From Pyrrhosoma nymphula (Eukaryota > Arthropoda > Insecta > Odonata > Coenagrionidae): a DNA stretch of 64,000 bases. The stretch spans positions 12,323,941 to 12,387,940 of the forward strand of contig OY754339.1 in NCBI GenBank assembly GCA_963573305.1, written 5' to 3'. The notes under the pieces are model-generated. The model ran no database searches. It was not told the origin of the DNA and saw nothing but the letters and a program-made list of their open reading frames with translations. Position 1 is the stretch's first letter. Each line of letters starts with the position of its first letter. Positions 24,421 through 37,085 of the stretch are shown here, piece after piece. The position numbers and the translations under genes were made by a program.

Positions 24421-25000
24421 AAGCTAGTATGTAATATAAAAGGGGCATAACGGGTTCCCATGCCACTTAGAATAAACTGTGAATCCGCTGACGTTTGATC
24501 GCCGCCACTCCAGTCTCGCGAGTCTCCCACGGTCACAGCCTCCCACCCCCACGCCACAATCACCCTCCTCCTCCGCTTCCAGTTCGTTAACTTTCAAAGC
24601 GGAGCGGCTGTTTTTCCATCTCGGAAGCCGCTTTCATCGCCACCACCCGTCCCGTCCCTTAGCGTCCATCTGGCTATCTCCCCTCCCCCCCAATCCCCCT
24701 CCCTTTCCCCTCCCTGCGGTCACAATTACGGTCCAATGGCTCTCTCGACACGCTGTCAGGATCTGCGGTCCCCAATAATCTCTTGCGGTGCCTACGCTTT
24801 CCTCCGTGAGCAGCACATCCCTCCCTCTCCGACTCCCCTTTCATTCGAGCGGGAAAGAAAAACTACCCGCTCACCAGTGAGGATACAATAGGAGCGCCGT
24901 TTCGGAAGTGCCTCTGGACTCTGGGAATTAAATTGATGCGATTTAAGGTAGTTGGAGCGAGATCTTTCCCCACTCATGACACAGTCCATATTCAACTGTT
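24421..25000. other. GC-rich island with C-rich tract
   Basis: 24490-24720 is rich in CCTCCC/CCCACC-type sequence on the plus strand. Frames on both strands have low-complexity proline/serine-rich or glycine-rich translations, so I treat them as compositional artefacts. Confidence 0.5.
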
Positions 25001-28000
25001 ATTTTTAAACTTAATAAGAAGTAAGAATCATGAAGTAAATGTTGCAACAATGTTGTCAAATTACTGAAATTTTCAGTAATCATCAAAATATACATCTATG
25101 AGAATTAAACTTGACTTATTTTTTTTACCCTGCTCGCTGAAAACGCTTTCACTGCCGAAATGTTTTGTGATTCTGCAAAAATGACTGTGGTAACTAATTA
25201 TTTTTTTAAAATAATTACGGAAGCATACAAACTACACACTATTAAATTTCTGACGAAATCTAATCGTTATAAATTCCTCATTTTTTAAGTAAAGTCTCTC
25301 TGGAGTGCCATACCACACATACCATTTTCCATGGAAAATAGCTGATGTTTTTCGGCAAATATCTCGAAAGGTCTGATGGCAAGAGGCTGATATTTTGTTA
25401 TCAATAAAAAGATTAGAACTTTTGTTTTATTATGAGGTCAAATTCATCTAATTATATTTTAAGTTATATCTCGCTCAAACTACCTTAAGCTTCGAAAATG
25501 ATCATGGAAAGCACCGACCATTGAGTGTGATTAAGGTCATAATAAGGGTTTGAATTAACCATTATTTTTTTACCTTTCCGATTTCACAAGGTACAACTTT
25601 TGAACTCATGCAAGAAATAAAAATGTGAGGGGATGGACTTCTTCTTTCAAATAAATATTTTCCACAACAGGCTAACAAATGGGTCCAACATCAGTCATCG
25701 AGTATCTTTGCTTGTGAAATACGAATAGTTGCATTTTTTTTAGTTTAATTATGCATGAACACAGCTAATATACTTGGTTCAAACAAAGTCCTGTGATCGT
25801 TTTGAAATTTCACACAATTTCTATTTAGGAGACAATGGATTTGTAAAGATTTTTACTCGCTGGAATACTTTTTTAGCTTGACTGTTTTTAAAGTAAAACA
25901 TTTCATTAAATAGCTTGATAATATGCATAATTCATCGACAAAACTACAAAATAAATCACCCAAAGTGAAAACTTCTTTACGAAAAACTAAAATTTCCAGC
26001 TTTCCCTTTAGTTTAGCATTCCTTCACAAATAAATCCAAAACATAGTTAATCATTTTTATGCTCAAACGTCAAAAAAATGTGAAATAAACAAATGTTACT
26101 TAGCAATGGCGATATGAATCCATGGTATGCGTTATTACTAGTTATAAATAAATTATAATAAAATGTGGATGCATATAAAGTAACGCGATAGAGCAAATTT
26201 GAATGTAAAAACGATCTATAAAATTTCGTGCAATTAGGCATCCTTAACCGAGCACTCTCAGAATAAGCTGCGCAGCCAAAGTTACCGCGACTAGCTTTTT
26301 AAAATAACCATCGTTCCCATTTTTAACTCCTCGTATTGTTACTGAGTTATATTTTATGTCCTTTTTCGATAAATAAATTTCCTTCCCATCTTCTTCATGT
26401 TTTCTCTCTCGTAGCGGTGCTCACGAGGGCGGAACGAAAGTGGTGGTGGCGTGCACCGGCAAATGTGGTTCCCGCGGAGTCGCGAGCAGATTTCCTGTTT
26501 TCCAGAATGCATTATGTCGGAAAGCTTCCTCAAGTGTAATGGGAACCAAAGTATCTCGCTGCAGCTAAAACTAGCGTTTGCAGTCAAGCAAATTTGAAAT
26601 ACAATTCCGTGACCAATTTAAAAGCACTGCATCAAATCCTCTCGACTTGAGAGTTATATTTGGCATCGAGTATTTTACGGCGGCTAATTTATTAGTCACC
26701 TTCTTAAATTCTAAAAAATGTCGCGAGTTTCAGAGAACAAAGTCTAACTTTACTCTTTTCCCAGTAAATGTCTCAAAGTACATTATAGGTAGCTTAGGTG
26801 GCAAACGAATAACTACAGAGGTAAAGGTAATGTAAGGATATTGGAAAGGGTGATGAAGTCAGTCAGTAGTGGGAGTGAGAAAGGAGGACACAGGTTCTTT
26901 GACTTGGACAATTGAACTCAGTGCACAGGGGCGGAGTGTGATATAGAAGCTTGATCACTGTGGACCCCGATTCTCTCAAAAAAAATGGCGCATATTCAGA
27001 TTACTCTTCCCATAAAGCTTCGCTCAATTACGACTACGGATATCCTTTAATCGACTCCTCTCAGACAATTAAGGGAGAAATCGTATTATTTACAATTAGA
27101 GAACAGATATTAGTTCAATGAGAGCTTTATCCATTATTATAATTAAGAGACACGACAGCAAGAGAGAAAATTCTCCAAATCAGTCGGCTATCCGAAGGTA
27201 TTTTGCATTTGTTTGGCTAAAAGTAGCAAAGCATTGGAGGAATGAGTGAGTGACTTAGGACGTTTGGGTGCGAGGTGTGAGAGGGAATTTTATGCCACAG
27301 AGGAGGGAGCCCCAAGCATAAGTACTTGAAAAAAAGGGATGCTTAGAGGTACTCCGAGGAGTACCCCTACGTACAGCATTAACGGTGTATGACACTGAAG
27401 ATTGAGGTTTTGAGTCCCTCAGCGAGCAGATATCTCTCCCATATGAATACATAAAAAGAGGGGAAATAGCGATGTGCAGACTTACATTACATTAGATATA
27501 GGAGTAACAAGAAATGATGGACATTAGTTCGTTTCGGAAGGGAGAACTTTTCGCAAGCGCATTTCCAATATTTGAGCGATTGGTGTAGTCACGCGGCGAA
27601 TGACAAATGGCTCTTTTAGGCTCGAGTGTTTTAATGCAGTACTCTATTGTTAAATCATAGAGTAGGTGGCAGCTGGGAGGGCTGAACGTTTTTCACCGAG
27701 ATGGAAGAGTATTAATTTGAAAGAAGCGTATTTTTTTATAGTTTTTTGTTATTCTTTGAGCATTGTTCAGAATTAATTCTGGGTCTCCTATAATAATGAT
27801 TAATTTTAAATCTGCTATCCCTTTCAAGCCGTGAGTAGGGTTTCAGGTTTAAATACCATTCAGGAGAAGGGTTTCAGGTTAGCCATTTATATGGTGCGTA
27901 TTCTCTTTTGTTCTCTAAATACCCGCGTGATCTCCTGAACCGCCATCAAGGTAAACCTTTGATCGGGTATTACTAGCAGTTCCCATCCACGCAACCTAAT

Positions 28001-28859
28001 TCGAGCCTGTCTCGTCACATAGGCCACTCGAGCTCTTCACGGCCTTGAAAATCAATCCCGGTTGGGATGGATTCCCGTCGGAGTCGGCCGTAAAGCAACA
28101 AATTGCTCGCCAGATAGGTTCCTTAATCCTGAGAGAACTTGTAGTCGTAAAACGATTGTATATCGGAGCACGCCAAAGGGTGGTTCTCACGCCACAGAGA
28201 TTTTAAGCGGCTTTTCCGGAAGACTTACGCCATCTCATGCCTCGACCTTAAGTCCTTCAAAAGACTCAATCGCACCGATGCGATGTAACGATCTTACTTC
28301 TAACTCCTTTAAGTACCTACCACACGAGTGTGGATAACATGGGTACGTCCAACCAATTATTCACAAAGAATGAAAAATAAAAATTCGAGTTAAAAAAAAA
28401 TCAATCGAATTCACAAATTTATAGTTGAACATTTAAAAGCTTACGTAGGGTTCGGAAGAAAATTACAAAATAATATCCATTATTTTTTAGCGGAGAAATG
28501 GGTTAGGTTTCCATTAAAATTTATAACATGAGGTTTGCTCCAACCTGCATGGCTACAAATTACTCTTACGGCTACTCCTCAATGATTTATACATCTCTTT
28601 CACTTATCAGTAGTTTGCCTTATTACACACTCCGCAGTATTGAGCCGAGGCTAATGCTAAGTCCGCGACGGCACTCTTCAAGGGTGGACGACAACGTGTA
28701 AGAATGAGATTATTTGTAGAATGTTAGTATATTATTAGGGTGAATAATTTACGTGCGATCCACAGCGCCACAATCACTTTCAATAAAGCTTTTCTCTCCG
28801 GAATTTCTCACATATCCGGGTTCCCCAGGGGGCCATCCTGGGACCCGACGATTTTCCGC
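25001..28859. other. Long AT-rich stretch without recognised features
   Basis: I see no LINE, SINE, tRNA or protein motif in this 3.8 kb. A block at 26405-26500 and another at 27990-28260 are less AT-rich; their frames (for example 28062-28337 plus) are unrecognised. Confidence 0.4.
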
Positions 28860-28956
28860 CAGCCCTGCCTCACCAGGTGACGTCTTCCGAACAGCAACCC
28901 CTTCCCCTCCTTTCCCTCCCGCGACACCCTCCCCTCCCCCCCCCCCAAGGGCGTGA
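28860..28956. repeat. C-rich tract
   Basis: A plus-strand C-rich stretch of CCTTCCCCTCC type ending in a poly-C run at about 28937-28947. It overlaps a low-complexity frame and has no recognised function. Confidence 0.75.
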
Positions 28957-29495
28957 CACGTGCGCGAAACTGAACGGGACGCCATCTGTCACCTCGTCAT
29001 ATCATCGGGAGTCCGTGGACATTTCTTTTTAATCCAAGTTCTGAGCGGACTAAGTGGCCGCTGCAAAATCTACCGCTTTTTAAACTTGAAGTGCCACGAC
29101 AGTTTCCCAGGAATGCGTTCCTATTGGATTAATCTTTGTAAGCCTCGCATTTTTTACATAACCAAAAATTTGTATCTATCCTGCCGCATATTTTGCAATT
29201 CACTGATCTTTGAGAGTCTTTTTACCCAATTTACCCAAAAATCATTCTCAAAACCATTAATGCTAATCGGTAATGCTAAAAAAAATACCTAATTAAATCA
29301 CTATTACGAGCAAAACGGATCGCACAGTAATTACGACAACGGTAATATGAACATCAATTGTAACATTAACTATAAAAAGCCTTAATAGAATAGTAAATAT
29401 AGTGTTGGAACTGGTTGAAAAAACATTCATATTATTGTTGAATTAGAGACGTTTGACCCGGGAGAGACTGCAAAAGCCATCTGGAAAGAAGGGTC
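28957..29495. other. No recognised feature
   Basis: A 110-codon plus-strand frame (28960-29292) shows no domain I recognise. The rest is AT-rich. Confidence 0.35.
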
Positions 29496-29600
29496 TCCAG
29501 CGATAGATAGATAGATAGTTAGATAGATAGATAGATAAACGTATTTATTGGGGCGAGATTGAGACTTTAAAAAGTCCTTTCTTCCATCTAACCCCAGTAA
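29496..29600 (-). repeat. (GATA)n microsatellite with retroposon-like 3' tail
   Basis: GATA repeats interrupted once by GTTA (29498-29536) adjoin, on the minus strand, CCCCAATAAATACG preceded by a 3'-end-like sequence. A microsatellite directly after an AATAAA-like tail is typical of LINE or SINE 3' ends, but the body cannot be classified. Confidence 0.6.
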
Positions 29601-31277
29601 TGGAATACGAAAGAAAGCTATAGTAAGCAGAGTAGCCAAATCACAGAAGTGTTTCATTAGAAGAGCTGCATTTGGAGGTGAGGATCATTTATAAACGCCA
29701 TGGCAACAAAGACTGGAGACTGCAGAAGGAAAAAGATTGAAAACAATGAAAATGCTATTGCTGGAGGTGGAATGGAAAAAGGGCCAATCAGCAACGAATA
29801 TGTTATACGAAGAGCTGGTATTGAATGATGCTTTTGATGAAAACACTGAGAGAAAGTGTGAAACTTATAGGATACATTCCGACAAATAAGTCTTTTGAAA
29901 ACAATAATGGAAGAAACAACAAATGAAGAAATTCGCCAAGAAATCTCAAGGATAAAATGTATCGAATAAATCAAGAAATATATCTATAAGGAATCACGAA
30001 ATGTTTTACAAACCAGTGACGGCGATGCATGGATTGATGGCTAGCAAGGAAATTTAAATAAATATATGGATGCAATTGAAACAATTCAGCTTTAATACCC
30101 TTGTTAGCGTGTCAAATGATGATGCCACATTCACAAACTACTCCTAGATCCCTTAGTAAGTTCTAAATAGCAGAAAATCACATAAACCGTAAACAATGGT
30201 AATTGTACTTGTAGAGCTCTACTCAACTTAGCATTGCCGACTATGCCACTACTTCAGTAGTTGTTTCTTAAACACTCATCTGCCTTGTTTAGAGACGCCA
30301 CTAAATGTGGTGGTGCCTGTCACTGGTGGCCCACTCTGGAGATTAACTTTAATCATAATTGGGATTTTTGACAAAAAATCTTTCTCACTTTGATAAACTT
30401 CACAATTTTGAGCTATAATTAATTATATTTTTGTGTAAAAGTGTTCAAAAGTGAATTCAGCGTTGCAAATCATACACATATACATGATTGATGGATAAAG
30501 TCATTATCTAAAACTCGAACAAGTGTACGGGACTGAAATCACCGGGGATCTTCTTCCAAAGGAGCTGCAAATCTCGGGGATAAACTGCTGTTGAAATGTC
30601 AAAAGGCCACCATTGCAGTGATACATTGGGACAGAACTACAAACCTGGCACTGGGACATTGAAAACAGCTATTTTTGAGACAAGAACAAAGTGATGCGAA
30701 ATATCTAAATCCAGCAACGGGTAAATTAAATCATTATTGTAGAAAATGATTATTTTTAAACCAGACTAATTTTTCCTTCCTAAGTCATTTACATTCACTT
30801 TTCAAAGTACACAATTATATTTGGGTTAAGAAAAACAAATTGTAAATTCTATTTTGAAGGCAAAAACTTTCTGGAAGCCGTTTGTTATTACTTTGGCTCG
30901 GATTCAAAACATCTGCTGCGAGTAAATATTCTTATGGGGCATTCAATAGAACGGTTTCCTATAGAACTCAATCTATCGAGTGCTTAGGGGAACAAATGAT
31001 TTGGATTGAGTAACTTCCTTGGAAGATGAGAGGCGTTCTAGCAATCGGCCAACGCAATACTTGGTGCCCGAGAGGAATGTTTTAATTACTCTTTTTTTCA
31101 TCTACGTACTTTGCTATGCTACTTCAAAGTAAAGAGCTATTGTGTCCATCACTCATTAAAAGTGATAAATAGACTTTCCCCACTGCCGTTTGCATTGTGC
31201 TAGTACCTCGAAGATAGCTGGAAGCCGCATGCCCACTCCGTCGCAAGATGCAGTGCTTGTGAATTTTAAATACGATT
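29601..31277. other. No recognised feature
   Basis: AT-rich sequence. Frames are short and unrecognised. Confidence 0.4.
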
Positions 31278-31813
31278 AAGGACGTTCGGTAGTTCCACTA
31301 AACTTAAGGGAATTCGACGAAACTTGCTAAAAGCATTACTTAGGTTATCCTAAAGCTACCTGAATTTTTTCAAAGTAATTTACCGCAGATTTCTTAGGAT
31401 ATTTGACGTGGAAGTGGGCATGAAATTACATATAGGTTCTTATGGGAACGCGAGGTGCTACTAGCTTTATTCATCGAAAAGAACGTTTTCTAGTCAAGAA
31501 TAAGAAAAACAAAAATAAATTAAGTCATCAATAGAATATTGTATGAGGATCATTTGATATACTTTATTTTTATTATTTTTGTTTTTCTTATTCTTAACTA
31601 GAAAAAGGTTCTTTTTGATGAATAAAGCAACTCGTACCTTGTGTTCCCATAAGAACCCATGTAATTTTTTGTCCACTTCTCGATCAAATATCTTAAGTAA
31701 TCTGCGGTAAATAATTCTGGAAAAAAATCAGGTAGATTTAAGACAACATAAGTAATGCTTCCAGAGCAAGTTACGTCGAATTCTCTTAAGTTGAGTGAAA
31801 CCACCGAACCTCC
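31278..31813. mobile_element. Foldback element F, copy 1 (536 bp)
   Basis: Terminal sequence GGACGTTCGGTAGTT at the left is matched by its complement, with changes, at the right (ACCACCGAACCTCC). Arms are about 240 bases, almost meeting at a short AT-rich centre near 31515-31565. Shared arm segments include TCTTATGGGAACGCGAGG and its partner CTTGTGTTCCCATAAGA. No frame of note is present, so it is a non-autonomous TIR element or foldback. A clear target duplication is not visible. Confidence 0.85.
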
Positions 31814-32047
31814 TGAAACCAAATACAACGATTCAGAAATATGAAGTGCAGGGATGTTTAAATTGCCTCATTCATATCCACTCGAAAATGGCACTCTTAG
31901 TCATTTGGAAGAACTCGTGGCCGTCTACCCGCCGCGCCGGCCACATGGAGATTACCCCGCACAAGACGAAATGAATCAAAGTCAACGGAAGAGGAGGAGG
32001 ACAATCGAGAGAGATCCATTAATATAGATAGCGTGAAAAAAGAATTG
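31814..32047. other. Unique spacer between mirror-image foldbacks
   Basis: About 234 bases with a GC-rich centre (GCCGCGCCGG near 31931-31940). No relation to either element is seen and no gene is recognised. Confidence 0.5.
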
Positions 32048-32580
32048 AGGACGTTCGGTGGTTTCACTCAACTCAAGAGAATTCGACGAAACATGCTGGA
32101 AGCATTACTTATGTTGTCTTAAATCTACCTGAATTTTTTCAGAATTATTTACTCCAGATTACTTAAGATAGTTGATCGAGAAGTGGACAAAAAAATTACA
32201 TGGGTTCTTATGGGAACACAAGGTACGAGTAGCTTTATTCATCAAAAAGAACCTTTTTCTAGTTAAGAATACGAAAAACAAAAATAATAAAAATAAATTA
32301 TATTAAATGATTTTCATACAATATTCTATTGATGATTTAATTTATTTTTGTTTTTCTTATTCTTGACTAGAAAATGTTCTTTTCGATGAATAAAGCTAGT
32401 CGCACCTCGCGTTCCCATAAGAACCCATGTAATTTCATGCCCACTTCCACATCAAATATCTGAAGAAATCTGCGGTAAATAATTTTGAAAAAAATCAGGT
32501 AGCTTTATAGAAAACATAATTAATGCTTCCAGCAAGTTTCGTCGAATTCCCTTAAGTTGAGTGAAACCACCGAACGTCCT
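32048..32580. mobile_element. Foldback element F, copy 2, reversed (533 bp)
   Basis: This has the same ends and arms as copy 1 but in reverse. Its left arm resembles copy 1's right arm (TGTTCCCATAAGAACCCATG class, CTCGTACC), and its right arm resembles copy 1's left arm (CTAGTCGCACCTCGCG-like). The arms facing the 234-base spacer look more alike than the two arms within one element. It is non-coding. Confidence 0.85.
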
Positions 32581-34061
32581 TCAAACAAAACGGGGGAGGT
32601 CACCAAGTTAATTCAGGAAGGTGGCCAAAGATGGCACCACCGAAGACGCCGAGGATGTCCGTCAACGCGATACATCAACGCGCCCCTCAAATCGGACGAC
32701 AAGAGGTCACGTGGCCATCGAAAAGAAAGAGGATCGTTCCGATATTTTTCCTGCTACCAACCCACTCTCCCTTCTAAACCCTCCCCCATTCCCATGGCGA
32801 CGAAAAGAAATGGTTGCGCGCGCATCCCTTCGACACAGCTTCGGAAATTTAAAAATAGGGGAAAGTGCTCAATGGAAATATTTTGCGGCAGTGTGCTCGC
32901 AGGCACTGTGCCATGTGCTCTTTAACTGTGCAGGGGGGGGAGTGACAGCTGCCGGGAGACGTAAAATTGAAGAGGCGCTAAAATTTACCAAGAAAAAATC
33001 AAAAATATAACACCGGTTAGATAAAGCTCGCGAACCATATTTCTGGCACTTGAGCATCTTTTATTTCTCGATCACATACCCCGGGGCAGACCGTGTGTGA
33101 CAGCGTGGTTACGTGGCGCCAGGCTACGTATCCCTGACAACCCGAACATGACCTAGAAAGCATCGAATGCTTTTTTTACTATTTGAACTGTTTTGAACGA
33201 TAAGAGCTATTACTCTTTTCAACGGCCTACCTGTTAGGTCCTTCAGAAACCTATTTCTCGCCCAGCCCCTCGTCTCCCTTGCAATCAAATCCAATAGTTC
33301 CTTTCTAAGTCCTCTGACTCACCATAATCTCCACTATTTTTATTTTAGGCGCGAGATATCACTTCCAGTTAAAATAGGATGAATTTGGCCATATTTTGTA
33401 TAAAAAGATAACATCATTCCTTTGATTACATAATATTAGACACTCACTAACATACTCTTCAAAATATAAGCCCAAAAAAATACCAGCCAATTTACATGGG
33501 AAATGGAACGGGTGAGTAGTCAAGAGGATTTGTATATTTTTTTAATAATTAATTTCTATCACATACATTTCGTCGGAAATTTAACAGTTTTTTGTATTAT
33601 TTCTCAAATATTTTTAAAAATAAATCAGCTACTCACCGCAGTAACACTACAGAAACGCAAAAAAATATACGATAGTGATAGGCGTTTTCACCGTACGACG
33701 TGAAAAAAATGAGTCAATTCAAAGACTTATGTATGCATACTTACGAATTAGTTAATTACGAAGAATTTATTTATTTTAAAACAATATTTTTTTGCCATTA
33801 AGCTTACGATACTTTATGCTTCTTATAGCTGCTAAAAATAAAATATAAAATTCAAATACGGTCTCTATAATGACCAAGGAAAACCTCACTCAAACTACCT
33901 TAACAAACTACTTTTCACATCCAAACTCAACTGTAAATTCTCCATCGGCTAATGACTATTCCTGCCCGTACCCTCGTGTCAAGTCACGAATTAATGCTCA
34001 GCCTTGAGCCAACTAAGCCAGATTCTTGAATCTTAGTCATTCGAAGCACAGGCGGACACTG
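32581..34061. other. Unrecognised frames in a GC-richer block, then AT-rich
   Basis: Overlapping plus-strand frames (32557-32925 and 32621-33010, about 122 and 129 codons) cover a GC-richer segment. The first begins inside the foldback arm, so it is not a natural gene start. Neither shows a known domain. The remainder is AT-rich. Confidence 0.3.
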
Positions 34062-34324
34062 CATATCGTCGTCGTTCAGGGAAAATTCACTAAGTCAAAA
34101 ATCTTACTTCTGAGTTATAGCGGTTCAAATGTTTCAAACAACTCCTAAAATGGGTTTTCATTATTATTTAATATTAAAATGCTTGTAGCAACAACAACAA
34201 AAACATTTTAATATTAAATAATAGTGCAAAACTGATTTTAGGAATTGTTTGAAACATTAAAACCACTATAACTCAGAAGTAAGATTTTTGACTTAGTGAA
34301 TTCTGCCTGAACGACGACGATATG
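34062..34324. repeat. Long palindrome, arms about 120 bp
   Basis: The left arm (34062-34181, starting CATATCGTCGTCGTTCAGG) and right arm (34204-34324, ending CGACGACGATATG) are inverted copies with a few substitutions around a 22-base spacer containing an ACAACAACAAC run. No coding potential. It may be a MITE-like foldback. No target duplication is clear. Confidence 0.85.
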
Positions 34325-34820
34325 TACAATTCCAACCTTGCATCTGTGAATCAAACCCCGATGGAAGTTTCCTTGGGATGTCTTTAAGTTCGGATATCCA
34401 TTAAAAAGGAAGCATCTAAAATGCCACAATTTTTTAAAATAAATATATACGCAAAGCCATTTGCTCTTCTCTCTAAGCAAAAATCCTGACATTAGGGTGC
34501 TTTTGGTGGACAAGAACCGTACTCAAAAGAACCAATGACGATCATTAGAATAGCAATGAGAACACTAAAGACCTACCTACCGAATGATCCCACGGGATCG
34601 ATTGTGAGGGAGAAGCCCGACTGCACCGACTGGTCTACTTAAGAAATTCAATCCAACATCAAAAGAAAGGAGTAACCTAGGAGATACCACAAGCCCCAGT
34701 TAATCCGAAGTAGTACCGGTGATTGAAAATCCATTGTTAAGGATGCCTTCCACAGACCCAGCCATTGGGTCACCTTCTGTTAGCTTCTGAAAAGACATCT
34801 GGCCGGCCTCCTGGTGCCTT
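34325..34820. other. No recognised feature
   Basis: AT-rich to neutral sequence with no recognised motif. Confidence 0.35.
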
Positions 34821-34885
34821 CCGTGGGACTTTGTGAGCACCACATAAAACTGAATTGTTTTATGTGGTGCTCACAAGTCCCACGG
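34821..34885. repeat. Short palindrome, about 29-bp arms
   Basis: CCGTGGGACTTTGTGAGCAC and the bases after it are mirrored at 34857-34885 with one length difference in the T/A run. A six-base spacer separates the arms. Confidence 0.8.
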
Positions 34886-36404
34886 CAATTCGTCCAAATC
34901 TTGTAAGAACTCTATTTCTAATGATGGAGGGAGACTCTCTTCTTTGAGGCATCTTATTATGGAATGACATAGTAAGTCTAGTTTCCATAAATAATTCGAC
35001 TAAAGGAAATGCAAAAAAACATCTAATTTCAAGAGGTACATCTCATGTTGGACGTAGATGCAAACTTTAAACCAAATTCCGTCTATACCTTTCTATAAGT
35101 GACGAAAATACCAGGAGTGATCCCACCCGTTTCTGTTAAACATTCGCGGCATGTTTATACCCTTAATTTTCGGCAACCAACGATTAATAGTTAATAGTTT
35201 AAAATATATTAACTATATTTTAGTGAACGATATAAAAAGTCAATTGTAATATCAATTACTAACGGATATTAGAATTGAAAAAAATAGTGTCTACCGAGAC
35301 CCCATAGAAAGACCACACATCAATACCATTCAAATGACACGTAACGGCTCCATAAACAACGGAACCCCTGCTATATGTAGTATGGTTCAGTATTAGTGAT
35401 TATTCCACGTAATTTTAATTCGACACTTGAAACAAGAGTTAAATTCGGAAGAAAAAATGTATTTAATGCGCTCAGCAGGGTTCAGGCGGGCAGTTAAGAC
35501 CAGCAAGATAAACTCCACTAAACGAATAGCTCTTAAGTTGGCCTACCGTGAGAAACACCGGGTCAGAGAAAAAACACAAAACCAAGAAAATACAATCATC
35601 ATAGTGCAACCATTCCTTTATCATAGCTAAAAGCCTTGCTTAAAACCCTTCGATATAATATTTTGTGCTAGCGCCTGGATATATGCTGACCCTCAACACA
35701 TGCATGTATCGTTCTTGCACTTATTCAGGCGTAGAGCCGATAAAAGAATACCTGACCAAACGCACAGCTGCAGCGTTACGAAAACCTGGCAACAAACTAC
35801 TCAGGCCTAACATTAATCTACAAATCTCAGTCAATCTAGCAAGAACTTGATTAAACATTCAAATAAATTTTCCTCTGGAAATTACGAAGTATTTCATTAC
35901 TAGTGCTGGAATGCAATTCCGCAAATTCAGGCTAAAATATATTCAGTAGATCTCACAAGAATTGAAGAGGTGACTCTACAATTATGACCAAAATGTTTAT
36001 GAAGGATGAATGTAATATATCTCTCAAGAGGGTGAGTTGCCCTTGTAAGTACATGTAACTTGATGAGAGCTAGTTATTGACCACTTAATTATAAAAGGAT
36101 GTTATTTGGAGAGATGTTCTTCAATAAATTATCTCACATGAGTACATACTCTTTCCAACGCTTCGAAAATTTAAATTTCCATCATCAAGACTACAACGGT
36201 AATATAAAATAAATGCATTCATAATTTTTGTTAACTCAAACTATTGAAAAAATATATCACCATACCTTGTGGTGGAAAAATTAGATACAGAATGGGGTTT
36301 TATCACGACTTTTGCTTTTTACTTTAACGAGCAGGGGACCATGACAAATGACCATTTGCAAATCATTTCTTAAATTTTCCAAAAATTGCCAGAGACATAG
36401 GAGT
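34886..36404. other. No recognised feature
   Basis: Small frames at 35427-35630 and 35665-35850 are unrecognised. Otherwise AT-rich. Confidence 0.35.
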
Positions 36405-36443
36405 CTAAAGTTGAATGGATGGGCAACCTTCCCACAACGGCCG

Positions 36444-36740
36444 TGACGTCATTTCATCCATCGCTTCTCCCTTCTTCTTCCCGATACATTCTAAAAGATG
36501 CCTTAAATAGGCTTTTGTGAAGATGTCCACTTCCGCAGGAAATACAACAGTATTAAGATTTAGAAAATACCTTGAAAACATATCCGTCTTCACCGGGAAT
36601 CGAACCACGGGCCTTTGATCGATAGTTGAAATGACGTCAGGAGTCGTTTTGCGGAAACAGAAAAAAAAACGCAAATTTCTACGATTAGTTACTTGGTTAT
36701 TAGGACTTAATGTTTCGAAGCAACTCCGTAAATCTATATG
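36444..36740 (-). mobile_element. SINE-like element, family C, with inverted TGACGTCA ends
   Basis: On the minus strand a B-box-like GTGGTTCGATTCCCGG lies at 36608-36593, followed by a body including TTGTATTTCCTGCGGAAG and ACATCTTCAC. A similar body occurs at 61.86-62.03 kb, supporting a repeat family. TGACGTCATTTCA occurs on the plus strand at 36444 and on the minus strand from 36639, so the region is bracketed by an inverted repeat of about 20 bases. The exact limits are unclear. Confidence 0.45.
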
Positions 36741-36924
36741 AAAACCATTGCACATTTGATTTCAACGGTAATGTCGAAAAAGCATTCGAATGATAAACCC
36801 CATTCAAAATATGGAGACAGTTCTTACGTATACAAAGGCATTTGGTACATGTTACGAATGAGAGAATCGTGCGTCTCTTACACTAAATTTGCAACCCAGA
36901 TCTCTTCAACCTTTCCCACGTGTC

Positions 36925-37085
36925 CTGCGCAGGGAGGAGGAGGGGTAAGAACCCTCCCCCTCCGCTCTTCTCCCCTTCTCCACCTACGTCGTCCCTCTCG
37001 CCAACCCCTCCATCCCTCCACCCTCCCCACCCTCCGTCGTGACCTCCCCCTTCCTGATCCCCATCTACCTGAGCCCCCCCTGAGT
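36925..37085. repeat. C-rich pyrimidine tract
   Basis: The plus strand is dominated by CCTCCC and CCACC runs. It overlaps a 161-codon low-complexity frame, which I regard as compositional. A (GA)n run follows at about 37228-37243. Confidence 0.75.

Noticed and set aside
25130..25180. Another hammerhead-like block (GCTGAAAACGC ... GCCGAAATG)
   Set aside because: The core and helix II do not pair convincingly.
29427..29657. 76-codon minus-strand frame with YLSIYLTIYLSI
   Set aside because: The repeated part is a translation of the GATA microsatellite.
32557..33010. Two overlapping plus-strand frames of 122 and 129 codons
   Set aside because: One starts inside the foldback arm and neither has a recognised motif, so they are not called as genes.
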